Positions 17,401 through 25,304 of a DNA stretch of 44,896 nt are shown one piece after another. Source of the DNA: JARRJY01 sp037388705 (lineage in GTDB: Bacteria > Pseudomonadota > Gammaproteobacteria > UBA6429 > Thiohalophilaceae). The stretch covers positions 1-44,896 of the forward strand of contig JARRJY010000008.1 in NCBI GenBank assembly GCA_037388705.1, read 5' to 3'. The notes beneath the pieces were generated by a model that made no database searches, was not told the origin of the DNA, and saw only the letters and a program-made list of their open reading frames with translations. How positions within the stretch are numbered: position 1 is the stretch's first letter; each line of letters begins with the position of its first letter. The position numbers and the translations under genes are program-made.

Positions 17401-17492
17401 TACGTCTCCCCGACCCTTTATATACTTAAATACAAGAGCTAAATCTTAACATGATTAGTAAAATCTGTTCTGACCTGTCGTATCTGTATAAA

Positions 17493-17528
17493 AAAACGCC
17501 AGTCTTTATTTACATTGACTGGCGTTTT
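17493..17528 (-). terminator. rho-independent terminator of the exported-protein gene
   Basis: A 12-bp stem (17493-17504 with 17517-17528, core ACGCCAGTC/GACTGGCGT) and 12-nt loop are followed on the minus strand by a run of T (A run on plus at 17489-17496). It lies 27 bp past the stop of the gene at 17556, and upstream of thyA. Confidence 0.88.
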
Positions 17529-17555
17529 GGCAGCTTCTTGATTGTAAAAGAATTA

Positions 17556-18497
17556 TTACCAGTTATCTTCTGGGGGCCACTTACCACCTACCGCCTTGAT
17601 GAAAAATTCTTCATAGACATAAGGCAGATCCATCAATTTGCCAAAACTGTTTTTACCAAACATTTTCAGATCCGGGAAATTAATCGCGAGACGAAAATGT
17701 GGGTGCATGGCAATGACTTTATTGCCATTAACCATCAGTTCATAAGGTAAATGTGGCGTGCTACGGGTATCATGATAATCAATAATATTCATTACATATT
17801 CATCATTCAGAAATGGCTGGCTTTCCGCGTCTGCCTTCAGGCTTAAGCCAAATACTGATTGCTGTTTCCCGGGCACATCCAGCCGATAAACCTTGCTGAT
17901 GCCAAACTTGCCTTTTTCCAGGTTGGATTCCACTGCCTGCAGGGCCGCCCTGTGGCTTTTAAATGTTGCCAGTTCAAAGAAACCGGTAAAGCCTTCCAGA
18001 CCAAACGTGTAATTGTAATCGGGTAAATCAGATGCCTTGACACCTTCACCACCACCAAAGTCATTCACGTAACCCAGGGCTTTCTTAAGCCTGGTTTTCA
18101 CATTAGCCAGATCATTTTTCATGTTGTAGGCAAGGCCAACATAATTGGGATTATTATGTGTGACCTGAATTTTTTTATCTTTATCGGTAATGGCGACTCT
18201 TAATGCAGCACCAAATCCACCATAGCTACTCTTAGCGGCAATCTTTTTCAACTCTTTGCTGGTAATAATTAAAATATTCGCTGTTGAGTAGGGATTATAT
18301 TGACCAATTACCTGGAAACCGGATGCTTTTAATCGGCCTTCTACTTTTTTCGTCATTGCTGACAGGCTTGTATTACTGCCTTCATAAGCCAGGGTGAATG
18401 GCTTAAGCCGGGTTTGCCCGTCAATTGCTGCTAAGGCCCACTGGGCGTGGCCTGATAATAGTGCAATTAACATTACTAAACGCACTTTTTTAAACAT
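17556..18497 (-). CDS. hypothetical exported protein, possibly DUF302-like
   Basis: This 313-residue protein has a clear signal peptide (KK then a hydrophobic run, cleavage near ALA-AI at residue 24). The first half (about 30-140) has a pattern like DUF302/TT1751 domains: SMTKKVEGRLKASGFQVIGQYNPY, ANILIITSKELKKIA and VAITDKDKKIQVTHNNPNYVGLAYNMK. The second half resembles no family I know. It is secreted to the periplasm or beyond. It is a single-gene unit by context, with its own terminator. The DUF302 resemblance is a weak inference. Confidence 0.7.
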   Translation of the reverse strand: MFKKVRLVMLIALLSGHAQWALAAIDGQTRLKPFTLAYEGSNTSLSAMTKKVEGRLKASGFQVIGQYNPYSTANILIITSKELKKIAAKSSYGGFGAALRVAITDKDKKIQVTHNNPNYVGLAYNMKNDLANVKTRLKKALGYVNDFGGGEGVKASDLPDYNYTFGLEGFTGFFELATFKSHRAALQAVESNLEKGKFGISKVYRLDVPGKQQSVFGLSLKADAESQPFLNDEYVMNIIDYHDTRSTPHLPYELMVNGNKVIAMHPHFRLAINFPDLKMFGKNSFGKLMDLPYVYEEFFIKAVGGKWPPEDNW

Positions 18498-18586
18498 GTA
18501 CTGTCTCCCATCGACCCTGAAAAAAATGAAAAAACTATACCCGTTATCGGCAAAATCTCAACCGAGATTAGTGATTTTTGCAGGGA

Positions 18587-19357
18587 TTAATTGTTGCTTT
18601 TTCGATACAAAAGTATCATCCCTACAACAATCAGGGGTATGGAGAGCACCTGCCCCATGGTCAACCAGCCCCAGGCCAGGTATCCAATATGAGCATCTGG
18701 CAGGCGCACAAACTCGATCAGGAACCGAAAAATCCCGTAACACAGGGCAAACATGCCAGAGACTGCCATGACCGGGCGTGGCCGGGAAGAAAACCACCAT
18801 AAAATAGCAAACAGTACCAGGCCTTCGAGGAACGCTTCATATAAAGGTGTAGGATGACGTGGTTCAGGGCCTGCGGCGGGAAATATCATACCCCAGGGTA
18901 AGCTGGTCGGTGCACCCCACAACTCGCCGTTAATAAAGTTACCTATCCGGCCAAAACCTAAACCCAGTGGCACTAGCGGTGCCACAAAATCCACCACGGT
19001 AAAATAGCCTTTGTTGAATTTCCTGCTAAACAGCCACATGGCAATCAGCACGCCCAGCAGACCACCATGAAATGACATGCCTCCCCCGCGTACAGCAAAC
19101 AAAATCGCAGGAGCATTAAGGAACTCATTGAAGTTATAAAACAGGATATAACCAATCCGGCCGCCCAGGATTACCCCCAGCCCACCGTAAAACAACAGGT
19201 CATCCACCTGCCCGGTAGTCCAGGCGGAATCTTTTTGTTTGGCTCGGTGCCTGGCCAGCAGCCACGCGGATATGAATGCCGCCAGGTAACTGAGCCCGTA
19301 CCAGTAAATATCCCAGCCAAAAATGGAAAATGCCGCCCTGTCAAAATCAACAACCAT
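18587..19357 (-). CDS. lgt: prolipoprotein diacylglyceryl transferase
   Basis: This 256-residue integral membrane protein has about seven hydrophobic segments and the Lgt signature GFGRIGNFINGELWG (about residue 135), with the catalytic region RGGGMSFHGGLLG near 90. Lgt transfers diacylglycerol from phosphatidylglycerol to the lipobox cysteine of prolipoproteins, the first step of lipoprotein maturation. The window encodes at least one client, the lipoprotein at 22950-23969. Length and motifs are normal. It lies 35 bp downstream of rlmI on the same strand. Confidence 0.95.
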   Translation of the reverse strand: MVVDFDRAAFSIFGWDIYWYGLSYLAAFISAWLLARHRAKQKDSAWTTGQVDDLLFYGGLGVILGGRIGYILFYNFNEFLNAPAILFAVRGGGMSFHGGLLGVLIAMWLFSRKFNKGYFTVVDFVAPLVPLGLGFGRIGNFINGELWGAPTSLPWGMIFPAAGPEPRHPTPLYEAFLEGLVLFAILWWFSSRPRPVMAVSGMFALCYGIFRFLIEFVRLPDAHIGYLAWGWLTMGQVLSIPLIVVGMILLYRKSNN

Positions 19358-19392
19358 CGTTATCTATCTCTTCTTGTTATTTACCCGGCCGG

Positions 19393-20631
19393 CTAGATGT
19401 TCGAATTAACCCGGCACATCCAGCTTTTCAGGTATTCTGTTTCTCTCATGGCGGGGTGTATCGGGTGATCCGGCCCCTGATGTCCCTGCTCAAGTACCTG
19501 TATAAAGTCGCCCTGTTTCTGGCCTGCTTTGCGTATTTCATCCAGTAACTGTGCCGCGGGCATATGATACGAGCAGGAAGCGGAAACCAGCAAACCGCCA
19601 TCATTAATCACCTGCAACGCCAGGCGATTAATACGCTGGTAGGCCTGGGCACCCTCTTTATAATCTTTGCGACGCTTGATAAAAGCAGGGGGATCAAGCA
19701 CCACGATATCAAATTTCTCACCATCATCACGCAGGGCCTTCAAAACATCAAAGGCATCACCTGCAAGAGCACTAAAACGCTCAACGTGGCCATTTCGCTC
19801 CGCGTTATCACCAGCCTGTTCCAGGAAGCTGGTTGAGGCATCGCTGCAAACCACCTCACTGGCACCGGCATTTAAAGCCTGGATGCCCCAGGCTCCCACG
19901 TAACTGAACATATCCAGTAGTCGCTTGCCCCTGGCGTAGTGCATCAATCTCAGACGATTCATACGATGGTCATAGTACCAGCCCGTCTTTTGCCCTGATG
20001 CCAGAGGAACCACAAAACGGGTACCGTTTTCTTCCACCTCCACAAGCTCAGGCACATTTCCTACTGCTGCTTTGACATAGGTATCCAGCTGCTCCTGCTC
20101 ACGTGCGGGAGAATCATTGCGTAGTAAAATTGATGCCGGCTGAATAACTTCCTGTAAAACCGTGATGATGTCCTCGGTAATGGCATTCATGCCGGCTGTA
20201 TTGATCTGGACAGACAAGATATCCGCGAAACGGTCCACCACCAGGCCCGGCAGAAAGTCACTCTCGCCATACACCAGCCGATAAAACGGTTTATCGAAAG
20301 CCAATTCACGTAACGCCAGTGCTTTTTCAACACGTTTTTTAAGTAGCATGGCATCCAGCTGTATGTTCGGTTGCAACGCAAACAGGCGAGCGGCTATCAG
20401 GGTGTTGGGATTCACATAGGCCTGCCCCAGGAATTTTCCCTGGGCGCTTTCGATACGTACCTGTTGACCTGGTGTAAAAGCAGTTAATGGCGTAGCTTTG
20501 ACGTCAACTTCATTGCTATAGACCCACAAGTGGCCACTACGCAGACGGCGTTCTTCACGCTTTTTTAACCTTAAAACAGTGGACTGGTTTGTCACGAAAC
20601 AGGGCTCATAATAATTGCAATTAAGCTGCAT
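19393..20631 (-). CDS. rlmI: 23S rRNA (cytosine1962-C5)-methyltransferase RlmI-type
   Basis: This 412-residue protein has an N-terminal PUA-type RNA-binding domain (KKREERRLRSGHLWVYSNEV, about 22-42) followed by a Rossmann methyltransferase domain with LDMFSYVGAWGIQALNAGAS (about 235), VVLDPPAFIKRRKD (about 308) and the SASCSYHM catalytic cysteine region. RlmI methylates C1962 of 23S rRNA. A GTG at 20595 in the same frame would remove the first 12 residues, which look unlike the family start, so the true start may be there. It is divergent from the DUF255 remnant. Confidence 0.85.
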   Translation of the reverse strand: MQLNCNYYEPCFVTNQSTVLRLKKREERRLRSGHLWVYSNEVDVKATPLTAFTPGQQVRIESAQGKFLGQAYVNPNTLIAARLFALQPNIQLDAMLLKKRVEKALALRELAFDKPFYRLVYGESDFLPGLVVDRFADILSVQINTAGMNAITEDIITVLQEVIQPASILLRNDSPAREQEQLDTYVKAAVGNVPELVEVEENGTRFVVPLASGQKTGWYYDHRMNRLRLMHYARGKRLLDMFSYVGAWGIQALNAGASEVVCSDASTSFLEQAGDNAERNGHVERFSALAGDAFDVLKALRDDGEKFDIVVLDPPAFIKRRKDYKEGAQAYQRINRLALQVINDGGLLVSASCSYHMPAAQLLDEIRKAGQKQGDFIQVLEQGHQGPDHPIHPAMRETEYLKSWMCRVNSNI

Positions 20632-20730
20632 AAACTACCCTGTCCCTACCCGGCTGTCTATCACAAGCGGTCAATACAAATACCTGGAAAACCATCATAC
20701 TTGAGGTTTTACTATGGTATTAATTTTACC

Positions 20731-21087
20731 ATGACCAGCAGCAACATCTACAGCAATCGGCTAAGTAAAGAAACCAGCCCTTACCTGCTTCAGCACGCAC
20801 ATAACCCTGTAGACTGGTACCCATGGAGTGAGGAAGCGCTTACTGTTGCCCGTGAGCAGGACAAACCTATCCTGCTTTTCATTGGCTACTCGGCATGCCA
20901 CTGGTGTCATGGCGCATGAATCATTTGAAGATCCGGAAACTGCCGAGTTAATGAACAAGCTGTTCATTAATATAAAAGTGGATCGTGAAGAGCGCCCTGA
21001 TCTGGACAAGATTTACCAGGCAGCCCATCACCTGTTAAACCAGCGTGGCGGTGGCTGGCATTTGATTCATGCAGGTACCTGGTAATA
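20731..21087 (+). pseudogene. N-terminal remnant of a DUF255 (thioredoxin-like, YyaL/SSP411) protein
   Basis: The first frame reads SNRLSKETSPYLLQHAHNPVDWYPW and IGYSACHWCH, typical of the N-terminus of this 600-700-residue family. Then the frame changes: the normal CHWCHVMAHESFEDPE is interrupted because five bases are absent (the DNA runs CATGGCGCAT). The next frame continues ESFEDPETAELMNKLFINIKV, EERPDLDK and ends GGGW, where similarity stops. The rest of the protein (about 80 percent) is missing, and the 3' end overlaps the end of the convergent MBL gene. This is a deletion remnant. An in-frame ATG at 20701 adds no recognisable sequence. Confidence 0.88.
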
Positions 21088-21837
21088 TTGTTGGGTAATA
21101 CGATCAACACCACACTCCAGATCGCTAATCCAGTCAAGGAACTTGTTAACCATATCCTGACCTTCAAACGGACTTCCGTGCTGAGGCACCATCATTTGTA
21201 CATCCAGTTCGCGGATCATGTTAGCCCATAACTTACATGCCTTGTTGGAAACCATGTAGCGCTGATGAAATCCAATCATCTTTTTAGTGTGACGTTCAAA
21301 ATCTTCTACGGGTTCACCATGCTCACCTTCGGTTAATGAAGCACCCATATCACCGGAAAATAAAATTTTGCTGGTAGTATCATAAAAATGAAAATTACCG
21401 ACCGAGTGCAAAAAATGTGCTGGTAAAGCTTTTATGTCACATTGACCAAACTTGATAATCGCACCTTGATCTGGAATAGGCACAATTCGACTATCACCAT
21501 GTTCAGACATATAGCCCGGTACCAGGTGGGGCAGAAAACGTTCCCATAATTTAGATATGACGATCTTGGCCTCGGTATACATTAACCACTTATCCATGGA
21601 GGTAATGATGTCAGGATCCTGATGCGTGGCAATGACGAAATCCAGATCCTTGATCGATGCCATTTTTGATATCGCCATGTGTAATGGCTGGTAGGTCAAT
21701 GCACCACCGGGGTCAAAAATAGCTGCATGATTATGGTTTTCTATATACAGCTGGTTTGCCTGTATGCCATCACCTTTAACCAGGTCGGTAAATAGTACAA
21801 CCTTGTGTTGATCCTTTTCATACAATGTACGCGACAT
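21067..21837 (-). CDS. stand-alone oxygen-binding di-iron (ODP) MBL-fold protein
   Basis: This 256-residue metallo-beta-lactamase-fold protein resembles the di-iron domain of flavodiiron proteins but has no flavodoxin or rubredoxin domain. Probable metal ligands are His72, Asp74 and Asp76 in IATHQDPDI, His in LPAHFLHSVGNF, Asp in LFSGDMG and His in VPQHGSPFEG. I chose ATG 21837, which has GAGGTGG eight bases upstream, over the upstream in-frame ATG at 21864. Related domains reduce oxygen or nitric oxide, or sense them; without a flavin domain a sensor or hydrolase role is also possible. The PfkB kinase gene begins upstream on the same strand (about 80 bp away). Confidence 0.75.
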   Translation of the reverse strand: MSRTLYEKDQHKVVLFTDLVKGDGIQANQLYIENHNHAAIFDPGGALTYQPLHMAISKMASIKDLDFVIATHQDPDIITSMDKWLMYTEAKIVISKLWERFLPHLVPGYMSEHGDSRIVPIPDQGAIIKFGQCDIKALPAHFLHSVGNFHFYDTTSKILFSGDMGASLTEGEHGEPVEDFERHTKKMIGFHQRYMVSNKACKLWANMIRELDVQMMVPQHGSPFEGQDMVNKFLDWISDLECGVDRITQQYYQVPA

Positions 21838-21917
21838 GTTCCACCTCAGTAATCTTCCGGGCAAAATTTATCTGCTTATTTACGAAACATTCAGCTGCCC
21901 TTAAAATCCTTTTATTC

Positions 21918-22847
21918 CTATAAACAGCGTCCAAAACTTTCCTTGAAGCGTTCACTGAATTCATCCATGGTAAAGGCATGGTTCTGCGTACCATGTGACT
22001 CGATCTTAATCGCACCCATTAATGATGCAATGCGTCCCGTTGTTTCCCAGTCCATGTCATTGAGCAAACCGTATAACAAACCTGCACGATAGGCATCACC
22101 ACAACCAGTCGGATCGTTTATCGCCTTGGCTTTTGCCAATGGTATTTCATGACGATGTGTCCTGGTATAAATATGCGAGCCTTCACCGCCGCGAGTAATA
22201 ATCAGGCCATCTACCATTTCTGCCAGTTCATGTGGTGATTTACCGGTACGCTCTTCGAATAGTTGTGCCTCATAATCATTGAGTGCAATCCAGGTCGCTT
22301 TCTCGGCAAAATCCATCAGGTCTGAGCCGTCAAACATTGGCAAGCCCTGCCCCGGATCAAAAATAAATGGAATTCCAGCTTCGGCAAAATGCTCGGCATG
22401 CTGGACCATACCATCACGGCCATCCGGGGCAACGATACCAATCGTCACACCCTTGGTATTGTGTACACTATTCTCATGCGAATAACTCATGGCGCCGGGA
22501 TGAAAGGCGGTGATCTGGTTATCATCTTCATCGGTAGTGATAAAGGCCTGTGCAGTGTAGGAATCCACTTCCTTGACGTAATCGCGCCTGATACCGAACT
22601 TGTCCATCCACTCGGCATAAGGTGCAAAATCATTACCCACGGTACCCATCGGTAATGGCTCTTCACCAAGTAGTTTCAGGTTAAACGCGATATTACCGGC
22701 ACAACCACCAAATTCACGGCGCATATCCGGCACTAAAAATGAAACATTAAGGATATGTACCTTGTCGGGGAGAATATGGTTTTTAAATTTATCGTGAAAC
22801 ACCATGATGGTGTCATAGGCAAACGAACCACAGATAAGTGCTGACAT
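21918..22847 (-). CDS. PfkB family kinase, adenosine kinase-like
   Basis: I use ATG 22847, preceded by GGGGAG, giving 309 residues; the longer frame from 22877 adds an untypical N-terminus. Ribokinase-family signatures are FGGCAGNIAFNLKLLG (about 46-61, sugar/nucleoside binding) and DPTGCGDAYRAG (about 245), which has the catalytic Asp and the anion hole. The early MSALICGSFAYDTIM resembles adenosine kinases of bacteria. It phosphorylates a nucleoside or sugar hydroxyl with ATP. It is followed on the same strand by the MBL protein. Confidence 0.82.
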   Translation of the reverse strand: MSALICGSFAYDTIMVFHDKFKNHILPDKVHILNVSFLVPDMRREFGGCAGNIAFNLKLLGEEPLPMGTVGNDFAPYAEWMDKFGIRRDYVKEVDSYTAQAFITTDEDDNQITAFHPGAMSYSHENSVHNTKGVTIGIVAPDGRDGMVQHAEHFAEAGIPFIFDPGQGLPMFDGSDLMDFAEKATWIALNDYEAQLFEERTGKSPHELAEMVDGLIITRGGEGSHIYTRTHRHEIPLAKAKAINDPTGCGDAYRAGLLYGLLNDMDWETTGRIASLMGAIKIESHGTQNHAFTMDEFSERFKESFGRCL

Positions 22848-22903
22848 GGAAACTCCCCGAATAATTATTTTGCACAATAGTAAAAGAAATTTAGCACATA
22901 AAA

Positions 22904-22921
22904 AAGGGCCCGCAGGCCCTT
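22904..22921 (-). terminator. rho-independent terminator of the lipoprotein gene
   Basis: A 7-bp stem AAGGGCC/GGCCCTT with a CGCA loop is followed on the minus strand by a run of T (A run at 22900-22905 on plus). It lies 29 bp past the stop of the DUF5666 gene. Confidence 0.88.
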
Positions 22922-22949
22922 AAATGAAAGGTTTTATTTTTAAAAGTGC

Positions 22950-23969
22950 CTATTGAATTTCGATTTCGTTCGCAATTAGCATACCACCCTGCATGATGCC
23001 TTTAACATGGGCTTTGCTACCCGCTACAATGTCTGCGGCTGAAGAGCCACCGCTTCCAGAAATTTGCGTGGAAGTCTCTACACTTATCGTCACGCCACTT
23101 AGTAAAAATGTACACGGAGCAGTTGCTCCACACGCTGTCGACGCGATTCCTTCCAGTTCAGCTTTATATCCATCAATATCTAGGTCGCTTCCATCAAAAC
23201 TTTCATTCTCAATCACTACATTTTCAGATGTAGTAAGTAAATCACTGCCATCAAAGGTTCCCTTTACCTGTACATACTCGTCAGCAAAGTCTACAACAAC
23301 CTGACCAATCCCTGATGTCGAAACTTTTAATCCACCAATTTGCAGCTCATAGGCACTATTAACTGAAGCAATCCCTTTTAACTCAAACTCATCAGCTGGC
23401 TGGTAAGTGTCAGCTATCTTTTCTATATACAGAGCCTGTATCTCACCATTTGTTTCTCTAAAACCACTGACCTCAACAACCTGGTTATCCATAATATCTG
23501 CAATACCTGTCAGGCCACCACCATAAACTGTTTCGATAGTTACATGTATAGTTTGCCCCAGCGCGATAAAACTGGTCGCTCCTGCACCCGGATTTCCAGC
23601 TACTGGACCTTCAAGAAGATCTTCATAATAAATTGTCTCCGCAACCCCTGTAACGCCATCATCATTAATTGTGCCTTTAATCGTAACAACCATGCCTTCA
23701 CTTAAGTACGGAGCTAATTCTGTCACATCATCTGAGTCATCTGTATTTAATGGTATTGCACCTGCTTCATCGTCCTCTTCAATAATTTTTGCACCGGCAG
23801 TACTGAATTCCACACCATTGACCCAAACACTACCAAATCCTGTAATAGAGCCAGTCGAGATACCCGTTCCACCAATGCCGCCCTCGGCAAGCTGATTGCC
23901 TCCGCCACAATTAATCAACAACAGACTGATGACCAGTCCCGCGATAATATTCATGAATCGGGTATTCAT
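22950..23969 (-). CDS. DUF5666 domain lipoprotein
   Basis: This 339-residue protein has a lipoprotein-type signal ending LLLINC (lipid-attached Cys21). Asn at -1 is unusual, since Gly/Ala/Ser is normal. It is followed by a Gly-rich linker. The body contains repeated small beta domains of OB-like character (segments beginning VVTIKGTIN, VVEVSGF, YVQVKGTFD and KAHVKGIMQ), which is the DUF5666 pattern. It is acidic and Gly/Thr rich, so it is probably on the outer membrane or surface. Its ATG immediately follows the TAA of the upstream DUF6502 gene, so the two are translated as a pair. Function unknown. Confidence 0.75.
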   Translation of the reverse strand: MNTRFMNIIAGLVISLLLINCGGGNQLAEGGIGGTGISTGSITGFGSVWVNGVEFSTAGAKIIEEDDEAGAIPLNTDDSDDVTELAPYLSEGMVVTIKGTINDDGVTGVAETIYYEDLLEGPVAGNPGAGATSFIALGQTIHVTIETVYGGGLTGIADIMDNQVVEVSGFRETNGEIQALYIEKIADTYQPADEFELKGIASVNSAYELQIGGLKVSTSGIGQVVVDFADEYVQVKGTFDGSDLLTTSENVVIENESFDGSDLDIDGYKAELEGIASTACGATAPCTFLLSGVTISVETSTQISGSGGSSAADIVAGSKAHVKGIMQGGMLIANEIEIQ

Positions 23970-24812
23970 TTACTTGTCCTCCGAAACATCTTCTTCGAAA
24001 TAGTAAATCCCCAGCCCCGCACGTTTCCTGCCACTGCCTTTGCTATCAGGGTTACTATCGCGATCATGTTTTACTAGTTGCCGATCCAGTTCTTCTAACA
24101 GTGCCTGTGCCTTTTCGCGGCTGACTTCCCGAAGCTGTGGAAGAATTTCTTCGGGTAAATTGTCATAGGCGACTTTCCGCTGGAATTGAGGCTCCTGAGC
24201 ATTCTCAAGATTGTGATTGATGGTATTAATTAATAATGCGACATCTGTCCCAAGAATATGTAGTTTTTCTTCCTCGCCCTCGGCAGGAACATAGGCATGA
24301 GTCAGCAACCGGACTTTACCGTCAACCAGTTCAACCGCTTTTACACGCTCCAGCTCATCAAGGACTGCACGTGAAGGTATGTCACCACTGTAAGCTTTTA
24401 CCAATTCGGCAAAACTGTTTTCTCCTTCAAGAGGTAGTATCTCTGGCTTTCCATCTGATTTATTAAAGCGTTTATCCCTGAGCCAGCCTGAGATTACTCT
24501 TGCTGCACGGTTGTACTTCTGAACCACCCCCTCATCATCGGGAGTTTCGATAGCCTGGATTCGCGAGACTTCCTTGCGCGATAAACCGGTGATAATAGAA
24601 ACACGGGATACGGATTGCTTGCGACCAGGCAAGTTAAACTCCTTGTCGGCCACGTCGACATAAACCCATTTGGCCAGATCGGCAAAAGTACCGTAGGAAA
24701 TACCATGGCGCAGTAATATTCGTACCAGCGGTCTCAACATCCGCAGGATAGCTGCTGACAGGGCTTTGCTTACTTTCTGGGTCATAATTCCCAATTTTAC
24801 ACTATTAGACAA
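23970..24812 (-). CDS. DUF6502 family protein
   Basis: This 280-residue soluble protein begins with a helical region (LSAAILRMLRPLVRILLRHGISYGTFADLAKWVYVDVA) and a likely helix-turn-helix-type segment (SVSRVSIITGLSRKEVSRI, about 67-85). That suggests a DNA-binding or regulatory role. The combination of this N-terminus with the following mid-region resembles DUF6502, often found beside DUF5666 lipoprotein genes, as here. The stop codon TAA abuts the ATG of the lipoprotein gene. It could regulate the pair; that is inference from the HTH-like segment and pairing. Confidence 0.65.
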   Translation of the reverse strand: MSNSVKLGIMTQKVSKALSAAILRMLRPLVRILLRHGISYGTFADLAKWVYVDVADKEFNLPGRKQSVSRVSIITGLSRKEVSRIQAIETPDDEGVVQKYNRAARVISGWLRDKRFNKSDGKPEILPLEGENSFAELVKAYSGDIPSRAVLDELERVKAVELVDGKVRLLTHAYVPAEGEEEKLHILGTDVALLINTINHNLENAQEPQFQRKVAYDNLPEEILPQLREVSREKAQALLEELDRQLVKHDRDSNPDSKGSGRKRAGLGIYYFEEDVSEDK

Positions 24813-24904
24813 TCAGATATGGTAAATATCGAATTATGCGTCTGAATTAGCGTATATTTTCCTGAATACTCATAAATCCGCGGTGCAGGATCCAACAGGA
24901 ATTA

Positions 24905-25273
24905 TTAGGAGAGGTATTTATATAAGAACAGGGCCCACACAAAGGCTGCATTTATCAGGGAAATGAGTACGGCTGCTGAACCAATATCCTTGGCTCGACC
25001 CGACAACTCGTGCATCTCACCACCGAAGCGGTCAACAATAGCTTCAATAGCTGAATTTATCAGCTCTACAATTAGTACCAGGAATACACTGCCAACCAGT
25101 AAACTCAACTCAACAGCATCCGTGGTTAGCCAGACAGCTAGCGGTATCAGGATAATGGCCAGTGCAAGTTCCTGCCTGAATGCAGCTTCGTGTTTGAAAG
25201 TGGCTTTTAATCCTTGCCAGGAATAAATTGCCGCGTGGAATACTCGGCTCAGCCCCGTTCTTCCAGGTTTCAT
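24905..25273 (-). CDS. dgkA: diacylglycerol kinase DgkA
   Basis: This 122-residue membrane protein has three hydrophobic segments and the signature ELINSAIEAIVDRFGGEMHELSGRAKDIGSAAVL, which holds the catalytic and metal-binding glutamates. Length equals E. coli DgkA. It phosphorylates diacylglycerol left over from glycan transfer reactions, returning phosphatidate to phospholipid synthesis in the inner membrane. It is 31 bp downstream of gcvPB, so it may share the glycine-cleavage transcript. Confidence 0.93.
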   Translation of the reverse strand: MKPGRTGLSRVFHAAIYSWQGLKATFKHEAAFRQELALAIILIPLAVWLTTDAVELSLLVGSVFLVLIVELINSAIEAIVDRFGGEMHELSGRAKDIGSAAVLISLINAAFVWALFLYKYLS

Positions 25274-25304
25274 TATTATTTCCAGATGTTGTTATTGCGT
25301 GCGG

